Below, piece by piece: positions 1 to 8,925 of a stretch of DNA of 64,000 bases (position 1 is its first letter; each line of letters starts with the position of its first letter). Below the pieces are notes generated by a model. The model saw only the letters and a program-made list of their open reading frames with translations, was not told the origin of the DNA and did not search any database. The DNA is from Verrucomicrobiota bacterium (GTDB taxonomy: Bacteria; Verrucomicrobiota; Verrucomicrobiia; Opitutales; Opitutaceae), in NCBI GenBank assembly GCA_016235555.1, contig JACRKC010000095.1, positions 1 through 64,000 of the forward strand. Reading direction: 5' to 3'. The position numbers and the translations under genes were made by a program.

Positions 1-80
1 GGGAGCGGGTTTACCCCGCGACTCGTCGGGGCATAAAGCCCCTCCCACAAAAAGCGCGTTGAGGGCAACGCGCTCCACCT
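1..80. repeat. Paired imperfect palindromes at the window edge
   Basis: Two hairpin-forming stretches lie downstream of the first MFS gene. Bases 1-46 form an imperfect palindrome whose arms are a GGGAGCGGGTTTACCCCG-type sequence and its near complement. Bases 53-74 form a short perfect stem, AGCGCGTT with AACGCGCT. No coding sequence is apparent in 1-138. They may act as a transcription end for the leftward MFS genes, but no T-tract follows either stem. Confidence 0.5.
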
Positions 81-138
81 CGGCCCGCCAAAACCCAAAC
101 GCGTCGCGTAATCGGCCGGCGTCCGCCCCGGCTCCGCG

Positions 139-1467
139 TCAGTGCGCGCCTTTGCGCAGGTTCTTCTGCTTCGCCATGCTGAACATCAGGATCGCCCCGA
201 CGATCGCCCAAGGGACCATGAAATAGAAAAAGTAGTTGTAGCCCGAGCGATCGAGCAGACGGCCGAGCAACTGCATCGCGAGGCCCGCGCCGAGATACTG
301 GAACGAGTTGATGCAACCCGAGGCGAACGCCGCCGCCTTGCGCCCGCCGATATCCATCGCCGCGGCCGGCCCGAGCAGCGAGTGCGTCGAGTTCGCCGTG
401 AACGCCACCGTCACAAACGCCACCGCGATCGGCATCGCCCCCTCGACCCGCGACGCGACCAAAATCGTCAGCACCTCGATGCAGTAGATGCCCGCCGCCA
501 CCGGCGCGCGCCGCCCGCCGAACACGTGGTCCGAGATCACGCCGGAGATGAACGAGCCCGCCGACGCCACGAACGGGATCAGAAACCCGACGACGAGAAA
601 CAGCGGCGAATCGAGGTCGATCTTGTGCACCTCCTGCATGTAGCGCGGGAACCACTGGTCGACCGTCTGCCGCACGGCGCCCGTGCAGGCGTAGGCGCAC
701 GCCATGATCCAGACGAAACGGTTCGTCACGATGTTGAGGAACACCTCCTTCATGTTGCCGTGCACGTCGCTGTCGTGGTCGGCCTCGCCCTTGTAGACGC
801 CGTGGAAACCGGCCTCCTCCGGCGTGTCTTTCGCGAAAATCGCCAGCGCCACCGCCACGACGGCCGCGATGCCGGCCGGCACGAAGAAGAGCATGCGCCA
901 GTGCTGCGCCGGGATTTTCCACATCCCGAGAAACACGAAACCCGCCAGCAGCGCCGGCCCGAGCTGGTTGATCGCCACCCGCCCGAGATTGATCATGAAC
1001 CCGAACACCCCCGCAAACGTGCCCCGCTCCGTCTGGCTGAACCACGACGCGTTGATCTTGATGAAACCCGGCGCGCCGAACGACTGCGAGTAGCCGTCGA
1101 TGCCGCGCAGCACCACAAACAGCCACAGCATCCCCCAGAACGACGCCGCGCCGAAGAGGATATTGCAGATGATCGTGCCCGTCGCGCCGATGAGCAGCGC
1201 CTTCTTCCCGCCCAGCCGGTCCGTGATGAGCCCGTTCAGCACCTGGCCGAACGCATACGCGTAGAAAAACGCGGCGAGGATGTCGCCCATGTTCTCCTTC
1301 GAAAAATGAAACTCATCCGACATCGCCTTGTTCGCGATGGAGATGTTGTAGCGGCACATGTAGAAGCTCGTGTAGAGCAGGCCGACGACACCCCAGTTGA
1401 GTCCGCGGCGCGCCCCGTATCCGGGCGGCAATGCTGGTCTGGCGGCACGCATCTCGACATTTCCCAT
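139..1467 (-). CDS. MFS transporter, organophosphate:phosphate antiporter (GlpT/UhpT-like)
   Basis: Predicted 442-residue inner-membrane permease with about 12 hydrophobic segments. The early segment ending in CRYNISIANKAM, the DRLGGKKALL loop after the second helix, and the DTPEEAGF linker before the second half are typical of the OPA branch of the major facilitator superfamily (glycerol-3-phosphate and hexose-phosphate carriers). Substrate cannot be assigned. The ATG at 1467 gives a family-like length. An ATG at 1497 is also possible, and upstream in-frame sequence runs into the palindromic element and is unlikely to be coding. Neither start has a clear Shine-Dalgarno sequence. It lies 209 bp downstream of a paralogous MFS gene on the same strand, with the element in between. 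Confidence 0.9.
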   Translation of the reverse strand: MGNVEMRAARPALPPGYGARRGLNWGVVGLLYTSFYMCRYNISIANKAMSDEFHFSKENMGDILAAFFYAYAFGQVLNGLITDRLGGKKALLIGATGTIICNILFGAASFWGMLWLFVVLRGIDGYSQSFGAPGFIKINASWFSQTERGTFAGVFGFMINLGRVAINQLGPALLAGFVFLGMWKIPAQHWRMLFFVPAGIAAVVAVALAIFAKDTPEEAGFHGVYKGEADHDSDVHGNMKEVFLNIVTNRFVWIMACAYACTGAVRQTVDQWFPRYMQEVHKIDLDSPLFLVVGFLIPFVASAGSFISGVISDHVFGGRRAPVAAGIYCIEVLTILVASRVEGAMPIAVAFVTVAFTANSTHSLLGPAAAMDIGGRKAAAFASGCINSFQYLGAGLAMQLLGRLLDRSGYNYFFYFMVPWAIVGAILMFSMAKQKNLRKGAH

Positions 1468-1550
1468 GGGCGCACGGTTTGAGTGATTTCGCCCCATGGC
1501 GCACGCCAATTTAACGCCGTCGTAACAAAGGCGCGCCCACCCCAGTCCTA

Positions 1551-1676
1551 CTGCAGCGACGCCGAGATTTCGCGGGGTGTAGCCGCGAGCGTGAGCGAGT
1601 GGTTTCCGGGCGAGCCACTCGCTCACGCTCGCCGCTACCCGGCGTCGCGCGGTCACGTTGCTTCCCGGGCGCTGCC
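1551..1676. repeat. MITE-like palindromic element, copy 1
   Basis: About 126 bp with short degenerate terminal inverted repeats (TGCAGCG near 1552, CGCTGC at 1670-1675) around a long hairpin. Its core arms read GTAGCCGCGAGCGTGAGCGA and complement, followed by GTGG/CCAC. It is nearly identical in inverted orientation to the element at 31909-32078, including flanking GATTTCG and GTCACGTTGCTTCC segments. The right end abuts the stop codon of the upstream MFS gene at 1677-1679. It sits between two co-oriented MFS genes and could attenuate read-through. Confidence 0.8.
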
Positions 1677-3146
1677 CTACGCCCTCACCCCACCCTTCGC
1701 CTCGTGCTGCGCGATGTATCGCTTGGTCGCCTCTGGCAGCTCGTGCCACATCCGCCACGCGATATAGGCGCCGACGAGCGCGAACGGCATCAGGAAGATC
1801 GGCCACCACTGCCAGCTCCGACCGGAGAGATAGCCCACGCACACCGACTGGATGCCGCTGCCCACGTAGACGCAGCCGTCGACGATGCCCGAGCACGTGG
1901 CCGTGGCCTTGCGCCCGCCGAAATCCGCCGCCGCCGTCCCCGACATGAGCGAATGCACGCCGGTCACCGCCGCCACGATCAACAGCGCCGCGATGCCCAC
2001 CACCATCGGCATGGAGAACAGCGTCATCGCCATCACCGCCGCCATCATGAGCATGAAACACGAAAACAGCGCCGCCGGCGGGCCGCGCCGCGACTGGAAA
2101 AACTTGTCCGAGATCAACCCGCCCGCGAATCCGCCCACGATGCCGAAGATGCACAGCAGCAGCCCCCAGTTGGCGAGGATGCCCTCCGCGCCTTTCTGCG
2201 GCACGTCATGCGCGAACACCGTATACCATTGCATGATGCCGTTGCGCAGCACGCCCGAGGTCAGCTCCACGCCCGCCACCATCAGCATGATCGGGCTGCC
2301 AAACACTTTTTTCAGCAGATCCTTCGTCGTGTATTCCTCGTGCATGTGCCCCGACGAGGCGTCGTGCGTGTCGAGGTGCGGGAACCCCGCATCCTCCGGC
2401 GTCTCGCGGATCAGCCACCAGTCGAGCACGAGCCACGCGATCAGCAACGCCGCGGGCACGAAGAACACCGCCCACGTCGCGTTGAGTCCCGCCCCCTCGG
2501 GCACGAACAACGCGCGCAGCACCGAGCGCAGCCAGAACTCCGGTCCGGTCGCGGTCGCCTTCGTCAGGTCGAGGATCGCGCGCCCCCAGTCGAACGCGAA
2601 ATACACGCCGAACGAAATCAACGTGCCGAAGATCGCGCCGAACACCCCGCGCTCCCGCACGTGGAACCAGTTCGCCTTCACCTTGATGATCGAGACCGCG
2701 CCGTAGCTCTGGAAATACATGTTCAGCGCGTAGAGCGTCGAAAGCGTGACGACGAGGTTCAGTTGCGTGCGCCCCGAGACCACCAGCCACGTGACCACGC
2801 CCATCGCGAGGTTGGCGAGACTCGCGCCGGCCGCCGCGATGATGATGCCGTTCTTCCCGCCGATCTTGTCCACCAGCGGCCCGTTGATCAGGAACGAAAA
2901 CCCATACGTGATCGTGCCCGCCGCGAAGATGAGGCCGAACTGCTCGTTGGTCATCAGCGACCCGAAGGCCGTCTTCGACACCGTGAGATTGTAGCGCCCC
3001 ATGTAGAGGAACGCATACGTCATCCCCAACGGAAACCAGTTGATGAACCGCCGGCTCAGGAACCACGGCCCGTGCCGGAGCGGGTTGTTGTAGAAATAGA
3101 CGAAGATGACGATCGCGAGGCAGAGGGCGACGATGCTGAGTGACAT
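1677..3146 (-). CDS. MFS transporter, organophosphate:phosphate antiporter-like
   Basis: Predicted 489-residue multi-pass membrane protein of the OPA branch of the major facilitator superfamily, paralogous to the gene at 139-1467. Shared landmarks are MGRYNLTVSKTAF after the first helix, the VDKIGGKNGIII loop, the KANWFHVRERG segment (matched by INASWFSQTERG in the neighbour), RETPEDAGFP before the second half, and GGRKATATCSG near helix 11. It carries an extra N-terminal hydrophobic segment (about residues 2-20) not seen in the paralogue. The ATG at 3146 starts just before that segment. The upstream in-frame sequence to 3233 is Pro/Arg-rich and probably untranslated. The substrate is unknown, plausibly a phosphorylated sugar or polyol. 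Confidence 0.88.
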   Translation of the reverse strand: MSLSIVALCLAIVIFVYFYNNPLRHGPWFLSRRFINWFPLGMTYAFLYMGRYNLTVSKTAFGSLMTNEQFGLIFAAGTITYGFSFLINGPLVDKIGGKNGIIIAAAGASLANLAMGVVTWLVVSGRTQLNLVVTLSTLYALNMYFQSYGAVSIIKVKANWFHVRERGVFGAIFGTLISFGVYFAFDWGRAILDLTKATATGPEFWLRSVLRALFVPEGAGLNATWAVFFVPAALLIAWLVLDWWLIRETPEDAGFPHLDTHDASSGHMHEEYTTKDLLKKVFGSPIMLMVAGVELTSGVLRNGIMQWYTVFAHDVPQKGAEGILANWGLLLCIFGIVGGFAGGLISDKFFQSRRGPPAALFSCFMLMMAAVMAMTLFSMPMVVGIAALLIVAAVTGVHSLMSGTAAADFGGRKATATCSGIVDGCVYVGSGIQSVCVGYLSGRSWQWWPIFLMPFALVGAYIAWRMWHELPEATKRYIAQHEAKGGVRA

Positions 3147-3474
3147 GGCGGACGGCGGTGTGGCGGATGGCGCCCGCCGGCGAAAGCAACCGGCGGGCCA
3201 GCCGACGCTGGGTGCAACCCCGCCCCGCTGCACGGAAAAACCGCCGCGCCCATGTTACATCGCACCTTCCGCAGGGTAACTCAAACTGAGGTCAGTTCTT
3301 TGTAGCGGCGGTCTATGACCGCCGAACGAATCCCCTTGGCCCAACGCCGGCGGTCATAGACCGCCGCTACAGCTGGCTGGGCTCATTTGCCGCTACACCT
3401 CCTGTCGCGGCCCGTCGCCAACACACACTTGCCGTTCCCCTCATTCCCTCCTTCCCTCACGTCCTGATCCCCGC
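3147..3474. other. Divergent intergenic region
   Basis: 328 bp between the leftward MFS gene and the rightward ABC cassette. It must hold both promoters, but I could not place a convincing -35/-10 pair. The only clear structure is the REPIN-like palindrome at 3301-3371. The stretch just before the ABC gene (about 3420-3470) is C- and T-rich with no Shine-Dalgarno sequence. Confidence 0.5.
3301..3371. repeat. REPIN-like inverted pair with GTAG/CTAC ends
   Basis: Two 24-bp arms, 3301-3324 and 3348-3371, are perfect reverse complements separated by 23 bp. Each arm is itself GTAG followed by a small perfect hairpin (CGGCGGTC, TATG loop, GACCGCCG). This is the layout of a REPIN: two inverted REP sequences each headed by GTAG. 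Confidence 0.85.
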
Positions 3475-4479
<1,005 letters not shown>

Positions 4480-4550
4480 AGGCCGAACTTTTCTCCGCGC
4501 GTGTTGACTCATCCTCAGCCATTCAGCCCTCCGGGCTTTCCGCCTCCTCC

Positions 4551-5312
4551 GTGAAGCACTTCCTCACCCTCCTCAGCCACGAAGTCCGCATGTTGCTCGT
4601 CAACCCGGGCACCTACATCGCGGCCATGCTCTTCCTGGTCTTCATGGGTTTCATCTTCACCGGCATCCTCGACACCTACAGCAAGACCCCGCAGGACGTG
4701 TCGCCCACGATCGTGTTTTTCCAGAATTTCTGGTTCCCGGTGCTCTTCATGGTGCCGCTGCTCACCATGAAGTGCCTCGCCGACGAGCGCCGCGCCGGCA
4801 CGCTCGAAACGCTTTTCACGACCCCCGTCACCACCACCGAGGTCGTGCTCGGCAAATACGGCGCCGCCTACCTCTTTTACCTCGGGCTCTGGAGCGCCAC
4901 CGGCGGCTTCTTCTACATCCTGTCCAAGTTTGCCGCCGACGCCCGTTTCATCGACCGCGGCCCGCTGCTCGGCGGCTACCTCTTCGTCGCCGTCTCCGGC
5001 TTGCTCTTCGTCGCCCTCGGCGTGCTCGCCAGCGCGCTGACGCGCAACCAGACCGTCGCCGCCATCCTCTGCTTCGTCCTGCTCGTGGTCCTCATCGGCG
5101 GCGTGAACTACCTCGCCGACGCCACGTGGCTCGACCGCGATTTCCTCCGCCACGTGAAGGAGGCCGTCGACTATGCGCGCGTGCTCGTGCATCGCGACGA
5201 CTTCACCCGCGGTGTCGTCGACGCGCGGCAGTTGCTGTTCTACCTCAGCGGCACCGTGCTCGCGCTCATCTTCAGCATCCTCGGCGTCGAGGCGAAAATG
5301 CTGCATTCATAA
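4551..5312 (+). CDS. ABC transporter permease, GldF/ABC-2 type
   Basis: 253-residue membrane subunit with about six transmembrane segments. The motif DERRAGTLETLFTTPVTTTEVVLGKY after the second helix is the hallmark of ABC-2/GldF permeases, whose coupling helix contacts the ATPase. A GTG at 4551 is taken as the start because it gives a short cytoplasmic N-terminus (VKHFLTLLSHEVRMLL) before helix 1. The next in-frame ATG, at 4590, would clip that helix. It lies 71 bp after the ATPase gene. That spacer, together with the ATPase 3' end, carries degenerate GGCTGAA-type repeats in opposite orientations (about 4455-4545). No Shine-Dalgarno sequence is visible. Confidence 0.88.
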   Translation: MKHFLTLLSHEVRMLLVNPGTYIAAMLFLVFMGFIFTGILDTYSKTPQDVSPTIVFFQNFWFPVLFMVPLLTMKCLADERRAGTLETLFTTPVTTTEVVLGKYGAAYLFYLGLWSATGGFFYILSKFAADARFIDRGPLLGGYLFVAVSGLLFVALGVLASALTRNQTVAAILCFVLLVVLIGGVNYLADATWLDRDFLRHVKEAVDYARVLVHRDDFTRGVVDARQLLFYLSGTVLALIFSILGVEAKMLHS

Positions 5313-5313
5313 A

Positions 5314-5407
5314 AGTTGAGAGCTGAGAGACCAAACCATCCAATTTTACCCCATGCTCGCCGCCCACGGCAGTCCGACTCTCAACTCTCAACCCTCAACT
5401 CTCAACT
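5314..5407. repeat. Intercistronic heptad inverted repeat (CTCAACT type)
   Basis: Two bases after the permease stop codon, AGTTGAGAGCTGAGAG (5314-5329) begins an arm that is the complement of CTCAACT heptads. Immediately before the gldG-like start, four exact-register 7-mers CTCAACT, CTCAACC, CTCAACT, CTCAACT occupy 5380-5407. The arms can pair across the roughly 50-bp spacer to form a long stem enclosing it. The same design recurs at 6894-6990. Confidence 0.85.
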
Positions 5408-5414
5408 GAAACGC

Positions 5415-6899
5415 ATGGCGTTTCCCGACAGCTTCCGCGCCGCCCGCTGGCTCCGCACGATCAACCTCGTGCTCCAGGCCGTGCTGTTCCTCACGTTCTT
5501 CCTCGGCCTCAATTACCTCGCGCGCAACCACGCCCAGACCTGGCGCAAGGACCTCACGCAATACCGCCGCTTTTCGCTCTCGCCCGAGACGCTCTCCTAC
5601 GTCCGCAACCTGCCCCAGCCCGTCGCCATCGTCGTCACCATCACCGAGGACAACGACAACCTCGAGGTTCGCGGCCTGCTCAAGGAATACGAAAACGCCA
5701 CCGCGACCCACCCCGCCGGCCGCATCACCGTCCGCTACCTCGATCCCTACCAGAACCGCCGCGACGCCGAGCAGCTCGGCATCGAGCAGGCCGGCATCAT
5801 CCTCTTGAAGTGCGGCGACCGCTCGCGCGCCGTCCCCTTCGGTGAACTCTACCGCCTGAAGGACGGCCAGCGCGACGCCTTCATCGGCGAGCAGGTCATC
5901 ACGTCGGCCCTGCTCGAAGTCTCCAACCCCGAGCCGCAGCACATCTACTTCATCGCCGGCCACGGCGAACTGCGCCCCGACGACGTCGACCGCTCCTACG
6001 GCCTCTCCGCCCTCAAGACCGAGCTGCGCCTCCGCAATTTCAAGGTCGACACCCTCGACCTGCCCGCGGCGCGCAAGATCCCCGCCGACGCCGCGCTCCT
6101 CATCGCCGTCGCCCCCCAAAGCCGCTACTCGCCCCAGGAGCAGGAACGCCTCCGCCGCTACCTCGGCCCCGACGCCGGCCGGCTCATGCTCTTCCTCGTG
6201 CCCGGTTTTTCCGTCGCCACACTCGGCCTCGACGACCTGCTCCTCGACTGGGGCGTGCTCGTCGACGACGACATGATTCTTGAAAACAACCCGGCCAACA
6301 CCACCGCCGAGGGCGATCTCATCATCAATTATTTCAACACGGGCCACCCGATCACGCAGGCCCTGATCGCCAGCAAACAGTCGTTGCGCCTCGGCAGCAC
6401 GCGCAGCGTCCGCCCCGATCCCGGCCGCCCGCTCGGCAGCGGTCTCAACACCGTCGCCCTCGCCGCGACTTCGCCCACCGCGTGGGGCGAGATCAACTAC
6501 CGCGCCGCCCCGCGCTACGATCCCGGCGTCGATATCCGCCCCATCCCCGGCATGGAGCCGAAGGACCGCCTCGGCGTCGCGGTCGCCTCGGAGCGCGTCG
6601 GCGTCGGCGGCAATCTCCAGCTCAGCGTGCGCGGCGGCCGCCTCGTCGTCGTCGGCTCCGGCGACACGATCGCCAACGGCCGCATCACCTCCGCCGGCCA
6701 CCAGATCCTCATTCAAAGCGCGATCAACTGGTGCGTGGAGCGCGATCATGTCCTCAATGTCCCGCCCCGGCCCATCGAGCGCTACCAGCTCTCCCTCAGC
6801 GCCAGCCAGCTCGCGAAACTCCGCTACTCGCTCCTCTTCGCGCTCCCCGGCGCCGCCGCCCTCCTCGGCCTGGTCGTCTACTGGACGCGGCGGAGTTGA
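5415..6899 (+). CDS. GldG-like ABC transporter auxiliary protein
   Basis: 494-residue protein with one N-terminal transmembrane segment (about residues 16-36), a large periplasmic part and one C-terminal transmembrane segment (about 468-488) ending in a short positive tail. The sequence QYRRFSLSPETLSYVRNLPQPVAIVVTITE near the N-terminus, the RYLDPYQN stretch and IYFIAGHGE are characteristic of the GldG/ABC_transp_aux family. Members accompany GldA/GldF-type ABC transporters, and the transported substrate is unknown. The ATG at 5415 follows directly on the heptad repeat arm. No Shine-Dalgarno sequence is seen. Confidence 0.88.
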   Translation: MAFPDSFRAARWLRTINLVLQAVLFLTFFLGLNYLARNHAQTWRKDLTQYRRFSLSPETLSYVRNLPQPVAIVVTITEDNDNLEVRGLLKEYENATATHPAGRITVRYLDPYQNRRDAEQLGIEQAGIILLKCGDRSRAVPFGELYRLKDGQRDAFIGEQVITSALLEVSNPEPQHIYFIAGHGELRPDDVDRSYGLSALKTELRLRNFKVDTLDLPAARKIPADAALLIAVAPQSRYSPQEQERLRRYLGPDAGRLMLFLVPGFSVATLGLDDLLLDWGVLVDDDMILENNPANTTAEGDLIINYFNTGHPITQALIASKQSLRLGSTRSVRPDPGRPLGSGLNTVALAATSPTAWGEINYRAAPRYDPGVDIRPIPGMEPKDRLGVAVASERVGVGGNLQLSVRGGRLVVVGSGDTIANGRITSAGHQILIQSAINWCVERDHVLNVPPRPIERYQLSLSASQLAKLRYSLLFALPGAAALLGLVVYWTRRS

Positions 6900-6990
6900 G
6901 CGCTGGGCGTTGAGGGTAAGAAACACTTTCCAAACCAACCCTGCTCCTGCGCACCGCTGGCCCTCAACTTTCAACCCTCAACTCTCAACT
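6894..6990. repeat. Second intercistronic heptad inverted repeat (CTCAACT type)
   Basis: The left arm AGTTGAGCGCTGGGCGTTGA starts inside the last codons of the gldG-like gene (6894 on). The right arm, 6963-6990, is four consecutive 7-mers: CTCAACT, TTCAACC, CTCAACT, CTCAACT. It ends 5 bp before the next start codon at 6996. The layout is the same as at 5314-5407, so the same unit flanks both sides of the gldG-like gene. Confidence 0.85.
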
Positions 6991-6995
6991 CCCCA

Positions 6996-8897
6996 GTGCG
7001 CACCAAAGTCACGCTCGTCCTCGTCTTCCTGAACGTCGCGCTGTTTTTCTTCATCTTCAAATTCGAGCGCCAGTGGATCACCGACGGCCGCCAGCTCGAA
7101 GCCCGCCGCCGCGTGCTCGGCCCCGAGGTTTCCGATGTGCGCTGGCTCGAGGTGACCAACCCCGCCAACAACGCCGCCTCGTTCACGCTCACCCGCCAGG
7201 GCGACGCCTGGAGTCTCCTCCGCCCCGTCGAATGGCCCGCCAACCCCCACGCCGTCGCCACCATCCTCAGCGACCTCCGCCTGCTCGAACACGAGTCCAG
7301 CTTCAACGCCCGCGATCTCGCGAAAAGCGGCCAGTCGCTCGCCGATTACGGCCTCGACAAACCCCGCCTCAAACTCGAATTCCGCGCCGGCACCGCCACC
7401 GAGGCTCCGACCACCAAGCTCGAACTCGGCGACATCACCAAGGTCGGCAACCGCCTTTATGTCCGCACGGTGGCCGACGACCGCATCCATGTGGTCGGCC
7501 GCGCCCTCGCCGACAGCCTCGCCCTGCCCCTCTCGCAACTGCGCAGCGACACCCTGCTCACCATCCCCGTCTTCGAGGCCCGCTCGCTCAGCGTGCGCTC
7601 CGGCACCGGCGCGCCCGTCCGCCTCCGGCGCGAGTCCGACAACACGCGTTGGACTTTCGAGACCCCGATCATCGCCCGCGCCAGCAAGGCCGAGGTCGAT
7701 CTCACCATCAACGCCCTCAACGCCCTCCACGCCGCCAACTTCAACCCCGCCACGCCGCCCGCGGCGCTCCCCGCCGCCGCCCCGTCGCTCCGCGTGAGTC
7801 TCGAGGGCAACAACCGCCGCGAAACCCTCCTCCTCGGCGAACCGATTGGCGCGACCGCGATTCCGAACTCCGCCGCGACCTCGCCCGATGTCGAACTCTA
7901 CGCCCAGCTCGAGGGCCGGTCCGCGCTCTTCACCGTCGCGGTCCCCACCAGGCTCCTCGAGAAACTCCGCGACGCCCAGGATCGCCTGCGCGAACGCCGC
8001 GTGCTCGATTTCGACGCCACCAAGGTCACCGCCGTCGCACTCAACGCGCCCAACCAGCCACCGCTCACCCTCCAGCGCGATCCCGCGGCGCCGCCCGATT
8101 CTCCCTGGCAGGTCGTCCGCCGCACCGAGAATCCCACGGCCCCGCTGCAGGCCGATCCGGCCGCCGTCAAACGCCTGCTCGCCCAGCTCGCCGCGCTCGC
8201 CGCCACCAAGTTCGAGAGCGACGCGCCCTCCGCCGCCCAGCTCGAAAACTGGGGCTTCAACCGCCCCGAGCGCGTCGTCGCCCTCACGCTCGCCGGCACC
8301 GCCACGCCCCTCGAACTCCAACTCGGCACCGACGCCAGACGCGACGCCTACGCGCGCCTCAGCGCCAGCGCCAATTCCATCTACGCCGTCAACGCCGACA
8401 TCCTGCGCGAACTCCCCGTCGAGCCCCGCGCGTGGCGCGACCGCCTCGTGCGCGAGCTGCCCGCCGCCGCCCGCATCACCGCGCTCAAGCTCACCGACCT
8501 CGAGGGCGGTGCCGTGCTGCTCGACGCCGCGCTGGACGCGCAAGGCGCCGTCAAACCCGCGACCCTCGACGCCAGGCTCGTCGGCGAAATCGTCGCGCGC
8601 CTGCGCTCGTTGCGCGCCCGACGTTTTGTGCAGGACGCCTTTGCCGACCGCTTCCTGTTCGCCGGGGAGGAGCGCACCTGGCGCTACCGGCTCGACACCA
8701 CGGAATCGCTGCCCGGCGGCGCCGGTGGCGAGCAGACCAAGGTGACGACGCTGCTCCTCAGCATCCGTGGCGGCGGTGGCCAGCAACTCGCCGGCGTCAA
8801 GGAAGCCGACGCGCTGTTCGAGATCGAGCAGCCGCTGCTGGACGCACTCTGGAAACTCTCCCCCGCCGGCCAGCGCGACCCGGGGGCGACCAAGTAG
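6996..8897 (+). CDS. DUF4340 domain-containing protein
   Basis: 633-residue protein with a single N-terminal membrane anchor (VTLVLVFLNVALFFFIFKFE, about residues 5-24), the rest predicted periplasmic. Repeated blocks of the type W.L..P....A....V..LL..L..L.A, followed by D.GL..P...L.L (for example SLADYGLDKPRLKLEF at about 115-130 and LENWGFNRPERVVALTL near 410), fit DUF4340, a family of unknown function usually encoded after GldG-like genes. It probably works with the ABC cassette at the membrane. The GTG at 6996 is the only good start before the anchor. Its TAG stop is formed by the GTAG head of the REP hairpin at 8894. Confidence 0.85.
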   Translation: MRTKVTLVLVFLNVALFFFIFKFERQWITDGRQLEARRRVLGPEVSDVRWLEVTNPANNAASFTLTRQGDAWSLLRPVEWPANPHAVATILSDLRLLEHESSFNARDLAKSGQSLADYGLDKPRLKLEFRAGTATEAPTTKLELGDITKVGNRLYVRTVADDRIHVVGRALADSLALPLSQLRSDTLLTIPVFEARSLSVRSGTGAPVRLRRESDNTRWTFETPIIARASKAEVDLTINALNALHAANFNPATPPAALPAAAPSLRVSLEGNNRRETLLLGEPIGATAIPNSAATSPDVELYAQLEGRSALFTVAVPTRLLEKLRDAQDRLRERRVLDFDATKVTAVALNAPNQPPLTLQRDPAAPPDSPWQVVRRTENPTAPLQADPAAVKRLLAQLAALAATKFESDAPSAAQLENWGFNRPERVVALTLAGTATPLELQLGTDARRDAYARLSASANSIYAVNADILRELPVEPRAWRDRLVRELPAAARITALKLTDLEGGAVLLDAALDAQGAVKPATLDARLVGEIVARLRSLRARRFVQDAFADRFLFAGEERTWRYRLDTTESLPGGAGGEQTKVTTLLLSIRGGGGQQLAGVKEADALFEIEQPLLDALWKLSPAGQRDPGATK

Positions 8898-8917
8898 GTC
8901 CGGTCTTCGACCGGACC
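8894..8917 (+). repeat. Single REP-like hairpin with GTAG head
   Basis: GTAG followed by the stem GTCCGGTC, loop TTC, GACCGGAC, overlapping the stop codon of the DUF4340 gene and ending 8 bp before the next ATG. It could modulate expression between the two genes. No T-tract follows, so it is not a classical terminator. Confidence 0.65.
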
Positions 8918-8925
8918 CGGCCGCG

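Noticed and set aside
1468-2154. Long N-terminal extension of the first MFS protein
   Set aside because: It would translate through the palindromic element and into the neighbouring gene. The family length is reached from 1467.
1599-3143. Plus-strand 514-codon ORF opposite the second MFS gene
   Set aside because: Arg/His/Pro-rich translation with no domain, lying entirely antisense to a clear MFS gene. It is an artefact of high G+C and third-position bias.
5313-5414. Considered as a CRISPR-like or simple satellite array because of repeated CTCAACT
   Set aside because: Units are contiguous 7-mers without spacers and arranged as two inverted arms, so neither CRISPR nor a plain tandem array.
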